Origin: Anaerotruncus sp. MC2020
Lineage (GTDB): Bacteria; Bacillota; Clostridia; Oscillospirales; Ruminococcaceae
Assembly (NCBI GenBank): GCA_000701945.1
Contig: KL370840.1
Location: 62,001 to 126,000 of the forward strand
Reading direction: 5' to 3'
Length of the DNA stretch: 64,000 nucleotides
In this document: positions 16,672 to 25,740 of the stretch, one piece after another
Position numbering within the stretch: the first letter of the stretch is position 1
Layout: every line of letters starts with the position of its first letter
Made by a program: the position numbers and the translations under genes
Notes under the pieces: model-generated
What the model saw: only the letters and a program-made list of their open reading frames with translations
Database searches by the model: none
Told to the model about the DNA's origin: nothing

Positions 16672-17997
16672 TTATTCGTGTTTCTTTCTGACTGAAAATG
16701 CGAGACCTATTGCTCCGGCAAGGACTGTTACCACGAGTGCAGAGCCGCTGTCGCCGGTCTTTGGACTATCAGAAGTTTTGGCAGTCTTTGAGGTGGAAGC
16801 AGTTGTTTTTGCCGTAGTTGTAGTGGTGGAAGTCACTGCGGCTTGTGCTGAAACTGTTGTGGTATGAACAGAGTCTTCGAGGTCAGCAAGCAGATACGCT
16901 TTGACCTCGGCGTAGGTCATGGCAGACTTGCCAAGCTCATCTGTAACGCCTTCGGTCGTTTCAGTCATAAGTTTGTTGTATTCTTCTGCATTTAGCTCAG
17001 TCCCGCCGTTGTAATACGCGCCGTTTGCCTCCCAAAGTATATTTCCGTAGCTGATAGTATCATCTTTCATGAGCAGTTCTATATACATTTTTGAACCGTC
17101 GCTGTTGTAGGTAAGATAGTTTTTGTTTCCGCCCTTTGTGTAACGGACAATCATCTGATCGCAGCCAAATGACGAAGTCAGCAGAGCATACGGTACTTTA
17201 TCTCTCGGGAGCGCAAGCATAGTAGCGCTTTCCGGAGCGTATACATAGAGCTCTGGCTTGCCGTCTGAGTTTATGTCGCACAGCTCGTAGCTGATATCGT
17301 TTTTATCGGTATTTTCTGCAATGAAATTATCGAGATAGGCGTCCATGAGCTCAATGTATCTTTGCTGCCATGTGTCAGAAACGGGACGGTAAAATCTGAA
17401 GATAGCTGAATCGTAGGGCAGCTTTTCAAGCTCTGAGAATTCATGAAAGCGGGCTTTGAGCTCCTCTATCGCCTTGTCACATTCCTCGGGAGTGAGAGCT
17501 TTTCCGTCGCAGGATATATCTTCGCCGTTAACGCTGAGTACGCTGAGCTCTTCAAGCTCCTTACCGTTGAACTTGTACACAACGTAGCGGTATCCGTTTT
17601 CGGCAGATTCCTTGACAAGTATCTCCTCATTTTCCGAGTATCCGTAGACGAAACTATTTGTGTCGTGGTAGTCTATATTGGCTTTTACGCCTTCTGAATC
17701 ACTGAGGAACAGCTTTGATATACCGTTGTTTCCAAGAATGACAACGCAGGTGACATTACGGTCACTATGAGGTATCTCGTAGCAGGCAATGTCCTCTTTG
17801 GGAGTGCCAGCATCGACGACCTGATCGAGTGCCTGCTTCAGAAGAGTTCTCTGCCTGATATCAGCCTCTTTCTGCTCCTCATTTTTCTGAGCAAGTGAGT
17901 CATCTGCATATACTGAGAAAGTGAGCGTTGTCGAAATAGTGATGGCTGCGGCGAAAAAGAGTGATGCAACTTTTTTTATTGCGTCGTTTTTTCTCAT
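16672..17997 (-). CDS. Exported protein with Thr-rich linker and SPKTG cell-wall sorting signal
   Basis: 441 residues. A signal peptide occupies residues 1-31. A globular region of about 340 residues follows, with a segment of the kind seen in exported firmicute proteins that contain calcium-like loops (SYELCDINSDGKPELYVY). After a Ser/Thr/Ala-rich linker the C terminus has SPKTGD, a hydrophobic stretch and RKKHE, the layout of a sortase sorting signal with SPKTG in place of LPXTG. It should therefore be anchored to peptidoglycan. GGAGGAG precedes the ATG. Function unknown; the gene is monocistronic or followed by the GNAT gene. Confidence 0.8.
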   Translation of the reverse strand: MRKNDAIKKVASLFFAAAITISTTLTFSVYADDSLAQKNEEQKEADIRQRTLLKQALDQVVDAGTPKEDIACYEIPHSDRNVTCVVILGNNGISKLFLSDSEGVKANIDYHDTNSFVYGYSENEEILVKESAENGYRYVVYKFNGKELEELSVLSVNGEDISCDGKALTPEECDKAIEELKARFHEFSELEKLPYDSAIFRFYRPVSDTWQQRYIELMDAYLDNFIAENTDKNDISYELCDINSDGKPELYVYAPESATMLALPRDKVPYALLTSSFGCDQMIVRYTKGGNKNYLTYNSDGSKMYIELLMKDDTISYGNILWEANGAYYNGGTELNAEEYNKLMTETTEGVTDELGKSAMTYAEVKAYLLADLEDSVHTTTVSAQAAVTSTTTTTAKTTASTSKTAKTSDSPKTGDSGSALVVTVLAGAIGLAFSVRKKHE

Positions 17998-18290
17998 GTT
18001 TGACTCCTCCTATACAAATATAATGTATATATATAGCATTATATCATATTTATCGGAGGGGGTGATTAACATTCTGTAAATATTCTTTCTTGGAATTAGG
18101 AAGTTCCTGATACATCGGTATTTGGAACAGTTGGGGCATTATAGGTTCTTTTAGTAGAATGAGACAACTTATTCGCCGATGCAAGCTCAGTTTATGAGAC
18201 GAAATGTTTTTGTGAAATGTTTTCACTGTGGTTGTTCATAATTTGTTTATAAAATGTTCAAACAAACGCGCATTATTATTGTGCAATCTG

Positions 18291-18299
18291 TGCTATAAT
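18291..18299 (+). promoter_or_regulatory. Extended -10 promoter of the VOC gene array
   Basis: TGCTATAAT, an extended -10 with no clear -35, 131 bases before the first VOC start. The remaining interval 17998-18290 is A+T-rich and shows no gene. Confidence 0.55.
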
Positions 18300-18429
18300 A
18301 ATTGATAAGTTAATAAAAAAATGTTGATTTACGCTACCTGTTCTCAAACACTCTGCTCGTCAACTTGTTTTATCCGCGGATGCCGCGTATAAATAAATAT
18401 CTTTCATATCTATCTAAGGAGGAAATTAA

Positions 18430-18804
18430 ATGAAAATCACAACCTTTAACCCACTTATACTTACAAAGGATTCAGAATCTGTTATCAAGCTCTTTGAGGC
18501 TCTCGGCTTCGAGAAACGACACACTATCACTATCAATGAGGACGGAAAAGACATTACAAATTACCGCATGAAGAATGCTGACGGCTTCTATGTTGATATA
18601 GCGCAGGTTGACGGACTTCCTCAGGATATGACAATTATACGTATGAATGTTGATAATTTTGATGAGGCATATGAGCTTTTGAAATCCAAAGGATTCACAA
18701 ATCCCAAGGGCGATCATACGGTAGATACCAAAACCAATAAGTCTTGTATGCTTCGCTCACCCTCTGGCTTTGCATTTGACCTCTGCCAGCATATAAAGGA
18801 TTAA
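18430..18804 (+). CDS. VOC-fold (glyoxalase/dioxygenase superfamily) protein, copy 1
   Basis: 124 residues, one VOC domain with two beta-alpha-beta-beta-beta modules: MKITTFNPLILTKDSE, ALGFEKRHT, then ADGFYVDIAQV, and IIRMNVDNFDEAYELLKSKG followed by SPSGFAFDLCQHIK. AAGGAGG lies 8 bases upstream. VOC proteins include glyoxalases, antibiotic-binding and fosfomycin-type resistance proteins; the conserved metal ligands of glyoxalase I are not obvious here, so catalysis is uncertain. First of five tandem paralogues with 20-26 base gaps and separate ribosome binding sites. Confidence 0.85.
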   Translation: MKITTFNPLILTKDSESVIKLFEALGFEKRHTITINEDGKDITNYRMKNADGFYVDIAQVDGLPQDMTIIRMNVDNFDEAYELLKSKGFTNPKGDHTVDTKTNKSCMLRSPSGFAFDLCQHIKD

Positions 18805-18830
18805 CTGTATATTGGAAAGGGAAGATTATT

Positions 18831-19205
18831 ATGAAAATAACAACATTTGATCCCATGATAATATCCTCCAAAGCAGAGGATATTATTGAACTGTTCGGCG
18901 AGCTCGGCTTCAAGAAGACACATGCGCCCGTTACCTCAGTAGAGGCAGGCGACTTTCCTTCCTATCGTATGAAGGACGAAAACGGCTTCCATGTCGATGT
19001 AGCCGATGCCAAGCAGGTAGAGCGCGATATGACATTCATCAGAATGAATGTTGACGATTTTGAGGATGCATACAATATACTCACAGCACACGGCTTCAAG
19101 AACACAAAAGGCGACAGGATCATCGACACCAAGAGCGCCAAAGCCGCTACTTTGGCTTCGCCTTCGGGATTTATCATCGTACTTGTAAAACATATCAAGA
19201 AATGA
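18831..19205 (+). CDS. VOC-fold protein, copy 2
   Basis: 124 residues, same layout as copy 1 (MKITTFDPMIISSKAEDI, ELGFKKTH, ENGFHVDVAD, IRMNVDDFEDAYNILTAHG, SPSGFIIVLVKHIKK). The middle diverges most, where substrate contacts would lie, so the copies may bind different ligands. GGAAAGGGAAG precedes the ATG. Confidence 0.85.
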   Translation: MKITTFDPMIISSKAEDIIELFGELGFKKTHAPVTSVEAGDFPSYRMKDENGFHVDVADAKQVERDMTFIRMNVDDFEDAYNILTAHGFKNTKGDRIIDTKSAKAATLASPSGFIIVLVKHIKK

Positions 19206-19225
19206 CATGAAAAGGTGTAATCATT

Positions 19226-19609
19226 ATGAAGATAACGACATTTGATCCTGTTATTATATCGTCGCAATATGATGATGTGGTAAGTCTTTTCAAGGAACTC
19301 GGCTTTGAGACGACACATAATCCCACCGCAAAGCCGAATGGCGTCCCTATGCAAGTCACGCGGATGAAACATAAAGAAGGCTTTCACATAGATATTATTG
19401 ACAACAGCAGTATCCCACGTGATATTTCAACTATCAGAATGAACGTGGATGATTTTGATACAGCGCATGATATACTCATAGCCAACGGATTTACAGAGCT
19501 TTATCCTGATGCTCCCCACGATTCGCCTACTCACATAGGTAGAGAGATGATATCTCCGACGGGCTTGACTATAACTCTTATGCAGCATATCAGAAAAAAC
19601 CATAGATGA
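19226..19609 (+). CDS. VOC-fold protein, copy 3
   Basis: 127 residues, three longer than its neighbours, with a distinct loop ELYPDAPHDSPTHIG where the others have a GD-x-x-D segment. Opening MKITTFDPVIISSQYDD and closing SPTGLTITLMQHIRK are shared. AAAGGTG precedes the ATG. The altered loop suggests a changed ligand. Confidence 0.85.
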   Translation: MKITTFDPVIISSQYDDVVSLFKELGFETTHNPTAKPNGVPMQVTRMKHKEGFHIDIIDNSSIPRDISTIRMNVDDFDTAHDILIANGFTELYPDAPHDSPTHIGREMISPTGLTITLMQHIRKNHR

Positions 19610-19623
19610 AAGGTAAAATCATT

Positions 19624-19934
19624 ATGAAGATCACACGATTCAGACCGCTTATCATTTCAGCGAAGGCAAGATGAAGGAAGACGTCACAACAGTTGCAATG
19701 AAGGACGCCAACGGCTTCCGGGTAAATGTTGCTCAGGCTGACAAGATACCCTCTGACCTGACAGTTATCGCAATGAACGTTGATGATTTCGACGAGGCGT
19801 ATGAGTTTCTGAAAGCCCGTGGTTTTGTGAATGAGCAGGGAGATGGTGTAACGGATACAGGTTCTTCAAAAGCCACCCTTATGATGTCTCCTTCGGGCTA
19901 TGGGATAGTTCTTTCGCAGCATTTAAAAAAATGA
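19624..19934 (+). pseudogene. VOC-fold protein, copy 4, broken by an internal deletion
   Basis: The reading begins normally (MKITRFRPLIISAKA) at 19624 but meets TGA after 16 codons. The remainder continues in another frame from 19671 (ATGAAGGAAGAC, overlapping that stop) and keeps the family's second half: MKDANGFRVNVAQ, IAMNVDDFDEAYEFLKARG, SPSGYGIVLSQHLKK. Compared with the other copies about 20 residues around the first helix are missing, plus a frame change. The 87-residue distal part could still be made from the internal ATG, giving half a VOC fold, but it lacks a ribosome binding site. Confidence 0.8.
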
Positions 19935-19955
19935 AATAATAAAGGAGTAAAAATT

Positions 19956-20330
19956 ATGAAAATCACAACTTTCAATCCCCAGATCATCACAAAGAACGCT
20001 GAGCCGCTTGTTAAGCTCTTTGAGGAGCTCGGCTTCGAGAAGCGCCACAGACAGGAGGGCATCGGTGATATGGATGTCACCGGCATCAGAATGAAGGACG
20101 CTAACGGTTTCTACCTTGATATTTCCGAGGTCGATGCTCCTGTTCCGAACGACCTTGTGTCAATTCGAATGAACGTGGATAATTTTGAGGAGGCATACGA
20201 CCTTCTCATTGCAAAGGGCTTCAAGAATTTCTACGGTGACCGTGCTATCCCCAGTAAATCTGCAAAATCCGCGATTATGATATCTCCCTCAGGATTTACC
20301 ATTAACCTCATTCAGCATATCAAAAAGTGA
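19956..20330 (+). CDS. VOC-fold protein, copy 5
   Basis: 124 residues, closest in style to copy 1 at the start (MKITTFNPQIITKNAEPL, ELGFEKRH) and to copy 3 in the second module (SIRMNVDNFEEAYDLLIAKG, SPSGFTINLIQHIKK). AAAGGAG precedes the ATG. A strong bidirectional terminator follows, ending the array. Confidence 0.85.
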   Translation: MKITTFNPQIITKNAEPLVKLFEELGFEKRHRQEGIGDMDVTGIRMKDANGFYLDISEVDAPVPNDLVSIRMNVDNFEEAYDLLIAKGFKNFYGDRAIPSKSAKSAIMISPSGFTINLIQHIKK

Positions 20331-20344
20331 CATCTTTTGATGTA

Positions 20345-20386
20345 TAAAAATCCCCCCTGAATCGAAAATTCAAGGGGGATTTTTCA
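20345..20386. terminator. Bidirectional terminator between convergent genes
   Basis: AAAAATCCCCCCTGAAT pairs with ATTCAAGGGGGATTTTT, with an A-run on one side and a T-run on the other, between the last VOC gene and the convergent HD-kinase gene. Confidence 0.9.
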
Positions 20387-20388
20387 TG

Positions 20389-21867
20389 CTATAATGCCAA
20401 AGAATCGATCTCATTTAATCGCTCGGATAATTCGTGCATATAGTGGTCGATAAGCCTGCGTTCCTGTTCTGAAATGCAGCCTTTTTTATGCAGCTTGTTT
20501 ATCATACGGATACAGCAAATGAGAGAAGCCTTTTTAATTGTCTCGCCCAGCTTTTTCTCGTCATCTGTTCCAAGATAATGTTTAAGGAATGAATCAAAAA
20601 AACGCTTTGCATCCTCATACGGGAATCCCATAAATTTCTCTACAACGGAAGCATCATTTTCACCAAGCATAACATAGAAATAGTAGAGGTCACTTATTTC
20701 GATTATCGGATCTCCGCGCGAGATCCTGTCCATATCTATCAGAAGCGGCTCACCATTCTGCATTAAGACATTTCCGGTATGAAAATCGCCGTGAACAAGG
20801 TTGTCTGAAGCAGGCAGTCCGTCAACGAGCTTCATACACTTTTCAGCAAGAGCTTCATCAATGTGGGCGATACCACCGCGGATATACTCTCTTATCCTTT
20901 CAGCAGCCTCTGGAAAACTATCATCTTCCGAAGCCTCAATGCTGTGAATCTCCCTTGCAAGATCAGCCATGACCTTTGCATAATTTTCGGTTTGTCCGGG
21001 AGCTCTTGAAATACACGCCGATATAGTATCAGATTCGACCAGCTCGAACATTGCTCCATAGCTGTCTCCTACAGCGACTATACCAAATGATATTGCGGTA
21101 GGAATGCCAAGAATGAAAGCCTTTCGGCTAAGAGCGATTTCGCGTTCAACATCGCGATATGTATTTTTTTGATTGTATACTTTAATTATAAGCTCATCGT
21201 CATAACGATAGACCTCGCCCTTTGCGCCACGTCCGATAATCTTGCAGCCGTCTACGGATACTTCTTTATATTTTCTGTAACGAGCTTTTTCAGAATCGAA
21301 AGTTCCGGGCCAAATGAAATTGATATGCTTGATGTATTCCTTGAATGCACCGGTCTTATTGAGTGAAAGCTCAACTATCTCTGCAATGCTTCGGTAGTAC
21401 CAGCACTGCATTGCAGGATCATTCTGATGAAGATGCTTCCATATTTCCTCACCCTTTTCAGAATATTCTCCTGCAAGCGAACGTATATTAGTGAGCTTGT
21501 CCGCGAGCCAAAGCATCTTTACACCGATATCGGTACTGTTTTTCAATACGGCCAGTGAATCTTCTTTGCGTAGCTTCCATGAAGCAGTAGGGTCAAGCTC
21601 CGGATATTCTTTTTCGGATTCAGACGATACAAGAAAAGCAACTCTTTTTCCAAACCGGCTTTCTATCTCAGCGAGAGTACCGTCAGTATCTTCAACGATA
21701 TCGTGCAGAATACCGGCTGTAATCACCTCTTCATCATCTGTCATTGTAGAAAGCACTTGTGCGACCTCCATAGGGTGCAATATGAATGCTCTGTTCTGAA
21801 GTTTGCGCTTTTTACCCTGGTGCATGACGGTTGCGTATATTATTGCTTCCTCTAACATTGTCATCAT
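20389..21867 (-). CDS. Fusion of a SpoT-like HD domain and an aminoglycoside/choline-kinase-like domain
   Basis: 492 residues. Residues 1 to about 150 form an HD phosphohydrolase domain of the RelA/SpoT hydrolase type: HPMEVAQVL supplies the first His, GILHDIVEDT the HD and ED pairs, and MLWLADKLTNIRSL the later Asp. From about 205 to 450 a kinase-like fold follows: GRGAKGEVYRYDDELIIKVY is the glycine loop and Lys, LVHGDFHTGNVL the catalytic loop, LIDMDRISRGDP the metal-binding Asp. This second part resembles APH/choline kinases, including the group named TIGR02172. The pairing suggests a nucleotide hydrolase linked to a small-molecule kinase. It follows the ABC efflux operon by 31 bases and may be co-transcribed. 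Confidence 0.82.
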   Translation of the reverse strand: MMTMLEEAIIYATVMHQGKKRKLQNRAFILHPMEVAQVLSTMTDDEEVITAGILHDIVEDTDGTLAEIESRFGKRVAFLVSSESEKEYPELDPTASWKLRKEDSLAVLKNSTDIGVKMLWLADKLTNIRSLAGEYSEKGEEIWKHLHQNDPAMQCWYYRSIAEIVELSLNKTGAFKEYIKHINFIWPGTFDSEKARYRKYKEVSVDGCKIIGRGAKGEVYRYDDELIIKVYNQKNTYRDVEREIALSRKAFILGIPTAISFGIVAVGDSYGAMFELVESDTISACISRAPGQTENYAKVMADLAREIHSIEASEDDSFPEAAERIREYIRGGIAHIDEALAEKCMKLVDGLPASDNLVHGDFHTGNVLMQNGEPLLIDMDRISRGDPIIEISDLYYFYVMLGENDASVVEKFMGFPYEDAKRFFDSFLKHYLGTDDEKKLGETIKKASLICCIRMINKLHKKGCISEQERRLIDHYMHELSERLNEIDSLAL

Positions 21868-21897
21868 ATGTACTTTCCTTCCGTGCTAATAAAAAGC

Positions 21898-23403
21898 TTA
21901 CTTCTTTATTATCTTTTCTTTTACTTTCTGGTCAACATAGTTATCAGCACTCGGTTCGCTTACAATGTGAGCTCCCTCACCGATACCTTCTACCTGAGCA
22001 AACTTGCTGTCCTTCTTGCCGACATCGACATATGCCTTTTCCACGGTGCCGTTTCCATATATGTAGACGTAAGAGCCTTCATCGTCCGTGTACAGACAGC
22101 TTGTAGGAACTGCAAGAACGTCCTCGGCGGATTCGAGATGTATCGTAACATCTGCGTCAAGACCGATGATAAAGGCTTCATCTGAATCAATGAGTATCTC
22201 GATGCTTGCCTTTGCCTTGCCGGAGATATCCGTTTCAGCCATCTGGTCTATTTTGGAGACCTTGCCGCTGTACTGCTTGTTTCCTACATTGATATCTGCA
22301 TCCTGTCCGAGCTTGACTGACGGGATATCGTACTTTGATATCATCATTCTTACTTTATAGCTGTCATCGGACTGCATTTCCGCAACGGGAGTTCCTTTAT
22401 CAACGTAAGCGCCTGCGTCTACGAGGCATTCAGTGATGATGCCGTCAACGGGAGCAGAAGTGCCTGCTTTGCTTTTTTCAAGCTCATTTTCAGCATATGA
22501 GAGTGACAGCTCGTCCTGTGCGAGCTGCTGCTCGTATGCTCCGAGAGTATTGTATGCCGACAGCATCGACTGCGCAGTTTCTTTCTGGGTCTTGGCATCT
22601 GTCCATTTGCGCATAACGGCTTCGAGATCGTTTTGCAGACTCAGATACTGGCTGTATGTATCGGGCTTCATTCCCTCGGAGGATATAGCAAGGCTGTCAG
22701 ACTGGAGCTTTGCTATCTGCTCATTGAGAGCTGAAATGTCTGACTGATAGCCGCGTATCCGCTCGGTGAGCGAGCTAAGTTTAGTCTGAAGAGTTTCTGT
22801 GTCGTCAGTTCCGAGCAATTCGATCTCCTTGAATTCGAGCTCAGCCTTTGACAGCTCAGTCTGCTTGTTCTGTATCTGCAATTCAAGAGCAGTTATATCA
22901 GTATCATTCGTATTTCTCTGTGCTGCTTGAGAATATTCAGTGCTGTAATTATCAGAGGTAAGTGTGCGTATCTGGGATTCTATCTCAGAATAGCGTTTCT
23001 CACAGTCAGCTATCTGTGCGTTTGCAGTATTGACTGCGTTCTGATATTCGGTACGCAGAGCATTTATGTCATCGAGAGTTTTTTTGCTGTATTTCACATC
23101 TGTCTCAGCGGCGGCGATGAGCTTCTGCTGTGTATCATCGCGGTAGCCGATAAGCACATCGCCGGTCTTTACTCTGTCACCTGCGACGATGAAGCGCTCG
23201 CTTACGAAGCCGTCAACGTCGGAATAGACCGTAACTCTGCGGCTGCCCTCGATCTTGCCTATACCGGAGAGAACAGGTGATATATCTGTTTTTTCTGCTA
23301 TAACTACATTAACTGTATCGGGCGTGAAGAGGCAGTAAGCTCCTGAACCTGCACCTACAACACATACTGCTGCAATAATTGCTGCTTTTAAACCTTTTTT
23401 CAT
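21898..23403 (-). CDS. Efflux adaptor protein (HlyD/MacA-like)
   Basis: 501 residues: an N-terminal membrane anchor (residues 5-25), a lipoyl/barrel-sandwich half (GIGKIEGSRRVTVYSDVDGF, VKTGDVLIGY), a long coiled coil from about 70 to 300 rich in Gln, Glu, Leu and Ala, then the second lipoyl half (APVDGIITECLVDAGAYVDKG) and a beta-barrel domain. This is the adaptor of MacAB-type pumps in Gram-positive form. Its ATG follows the permease stop codon directly (TAAATG). It should hold or guide substrate outside the membrane for the neighbouring permease. Confidence 0.92.
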   Translation of the reverse strand: MKKGLKAAIIAAVCVVGAGSGAYCLFTPDTVNVVIAEKTDISPVLSGIGKIEGSRRVTVYSDVDGFVSERFIVAGDRVKTGDVLIGYRDDTQQKLIAAAETDVKYSKKTLDDINALRTEYQNAVNTANAQIADCEKRYSEIESQIRTLTSDNYSTEYSQAAQRNTNDTDITALELQIQNKQTELSKAELEFKEIELLGTDDTETLQTKLSSLTERIRGYQSDISALNEQIAKLQSDSLAISSEGMKPDTYSQYLSLQNDLEAVMRKWTDAKTQKETAQSMLSAYNTLGAYEQQLAQDELSLSYAENELEKSKAGTSAPVDGIITECLVDAGAYVDKGTPVAEMQSDDSYKVRMMISKYDIPSVKLGQDADINVGNKQYSGKVSKIDQMAETDISGKAKASIEILIDSDEAFIIGLDADVTIHLESAEDVLAVPTSCLYTDDEGSYVYIYGNGTVEKAYVDVGKKDSKFAQVEGIGEGAHIVSEPSADNYVDQKVKEKIIKK

Positions 23404-25737
23404 TTATTCCACTCCTTTTAGTGCATCTACCATGTTTATATCCTTTACCTTGCTGGATATTATCTCATTTACAGCGATAGAAAGCACGAATGATATGATG
23501 ACAGCCATAGCGTAAGGCTGAGGACTGATATGAAAGATGAATGCGGCTTCATCGTCGAGGTTGTCCATCATGAACATGAGGACTTTTTTACCCAAGAGAA
23601 GACCTGCGAGGGTTCCGGCACCGGTAACTGCTATATTCTGCTGCTGAAGTATCCAGCGTATCTTCTTGGTCGAGAATCCGAGTACCTTTAACGTTGCTAT
23701 CTCACGTACCTTTTCCGAGAAGGACATAACGCCGAGATTATACATAATTACTATGCCCATGACAACGGCAATAGCCATGATGGACATGACCTCTGTCGAA
23801 GTCAGTTCATTGTCTTTCTCGAGTGCGCGGATGAGTGCCGCTTTGTCGAAAATGCTTGTTATTTCTTCACGCTCTGTTGCATACGAAGCAGGAACGGTCT
23901 TGTTCGTGTACAATATGTTCGGGCGGAATTCTGCTCCGAGCGATTCAAAGTATTTACGGGTCATAGCGATGCCTTGTGCTGAAGGAGCAGTATAGATTAT
24001 CGCGGCTCTGCCGGAATAGAGCTTTTTTTCGCCTGGAATACGGAAGCTCACCATATCACCGACGCCAATGCCATAATCATCTGCCACCTTTGAACTCAGT
24101 GCAAAGCCGTGAGCGGGAAGATTGATGTATTCGCCGTCGCTGTTCTGATAATTATAGAGATTTCCCTCATCTGTTACTGTGACGTTCTCGAGTGAATGAT
24201 TATCACCTGAGAAAAGCTCTGTTGAAAGGCTCATTACCATCTGCCCGTCGAATTGGCGTGCATAGTCATAGACAACGTCGGGCGCTGTATCATACGAGAA
24301 CATTACCATGTAATTGGCTGTATTGAGTTCGCTGTACTGCCAGTCACCGACCGAGCCGAGAAGCTCGTTTGCTCCGAAAGCCGTGAATACCAGCGCAGCC
24401 GAGAGTGCGACGCCGAAGAATCCGACCAGTGTACGGATACGGTTGCGGCTGATGTCGCGGATATTCCATTTTGCAGCGAAGCTGAGTTTTTTCCATATGA
24501 ATGTTTTCTCGACAGGACCTGCACCCTGTGTGGCAGGAGGCGCGGGCTTGAGTATTTCAGAGGCACGCTGTACGAGCAGCTTGCGGCATGAGAGATAATT
24601 CGTAAGTCCCGCGAGAGCACATACAGCCGCAATAGTGATGAATATCTTCGGCGAGAGCTCCATTCTCGAATAGGGATTGCAGTAGAAGGTGTTCATAATA
24701 TATGTGATATACTTTCCGAGAGTATACCAGCCTGCGACCGAACCTGCGACCGAGCCGAGCAATGCTACAACAACCGAATACGACGTGTAATGAAGAATGA
24801 CGGCATTTCTTGAAAAACCGAGAGCTTTCAGCGTTCCGATGAGTGTTCTCTGCTTTTCGACGAGTCGTGTCATCGTGGACATTATGCCGAGCAGCGAGAT
24901 AGTGATGAACAGTACAGGAAACACAGTTCCGAGCATTGTATGGGTCTCCATATCATCGTGTATGTATTCAAAAGCTGTTACGTTCTGTTTTTTAGTACAG
25001 ATGAGCTGTTCCTTGGATATAGTTTGTTTTATTTTTTCTGAGGCGGCGCTGATAAGTTCCTTTTCGTCGTCTCCGATGAAGAGCTGACCGTCAACTGTAT
25101 TGAGGTCAACGAAGATAGTATCGAATATCAGCTCCTCACCCGGATACTCTTTCGCGTCGAGGTAGGCATATCCGTAAGCCCCTTTATCGGGCTCTGTATA
25201 CGTATCGTCGATAACGAAGTATAAATGGTCGGAGCTGTCGATCATGCCCATGACTTTTTCCGCGAATTCAACGTTTCCGCAGGTGCATTTGAGAGTGTCG
25301 CCAACGCTGATATTCTGTGCTTTTGCGAAATCGGTGTCTATCCAGATACCGCTCATTTCAGGCTGATATGGAGTTCCCTCAGAGAGGAGCATTCGCGAGA
25401 TATCGTTCTCCTCGATGAAGTTGAATTCCATTTTCTTTTCGCCGCCTGGGAGACTTACCTTGCCGTTGAGAGCAGTGCGAAACTCAGCGTTTTTAACCTC
25501 CGGAAGATTCTTTACAGCGGCAAGGTCGTCGTTGGTAAAGCCTTCGGAAGAGACATTGATGTCGGCGAAATTCGTATCTGAAAAGTATTCATTCACAGAG
25601 TTATCAGTGCCGGAAATTTCAGCCTCGAACGCTGTCATAATAAACATCGCGAGGAAACACATCACGAAAATAGCGGTAAACTGAACTGCGCTGTGTTTGA
25701 GGTCACGGAGTAGTTTCTTTCTGAGATTCTTTTTCAT
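23404..25737 (-). CDS. ABC transporter permease with two FtsX domains (MacB-like)
   Basis: 777 residues. One membrane segment at about 18-38, a large external domain to about 265, then an FtsX block with MTRLVEKQRTLIGTLKALGF; a second set begins near residue 430 (external region 455-640) and ends with an FtsX block containing SEKVREIATLKVLGFSTKKI. Encoded 3 bases after the ATPase gene and directly before the adaptor gene, so ATPase, permease and adaptor form a complete tripartite pump in one operon. Substrate unknown; relatives export antimicrobial peptides, macrolides or lipoproteins. Confidence 0.93.
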   Translation of the reverse strand: MKKNLRKKLLRDLKHSAVQFTAIFVMCFLAMFIMTAFEAEISGTDNSVNEYFSDTNFADINVSSEGFTNDDLAAVKNLPEVKNAEFRTALNGKVSLPGGEKKMEFNFIEENDISRMLLSEGTPYQPEMSGIWIDTDFAKAQNISVGDTLKCTCGNVEFAEKVMGMIDSSDHLYFVIDDTYTEPDKGAYGYAYLDAKEYPGEELIFDTIFVDLNTVDGQLFIGDDEKELISAASEKIKQTISKEQLICTKKQNVTAFEYIHDDMETHTMLGTVFPVLFITISLLGIMSTMTRLVEKQRTLIGTLKALGFSRNAVILHYTSYSVVVALLGSVAGSVAGWYTLGKYITYIMNTFYCNPYSRMELSPKIFITIAAVCALAGLTNYLSCRKLLVQRASEILKPAPPATQGAGPVEKTFIWKKLSFAAKWNIRDISRNRIRTLVGFFGVALSAALVFTAFGANELLGSVGDWQYSELNTANYMVMFSYDTAPDVVYDYARQFDGQMVMSLSTELFSGDNHSLENVTVTDEGNLYNYQNSDGEYINLPAHGFALSSKVADDYGIGVGDMVSFRIPGEKKLYSGRAAIIYTAPSAQGIAMTRKYFESLGAEFRPNILYTNKTVPASYATEREEITSIFDKAALIRALEKDNELTSTEVMSIMAIAVVMGIVIMYNLGVMSFSEKVREIATLKVLGFSTKKIRWILQQQNIAVTGAGTLAGLLLGKKVLMFMMDNLDDEAAFIFHISPQPYAMAVIISFVLSIAVNEIISSKVKDINMVDALKGVE

Positions 25738-25740
25738 GAA

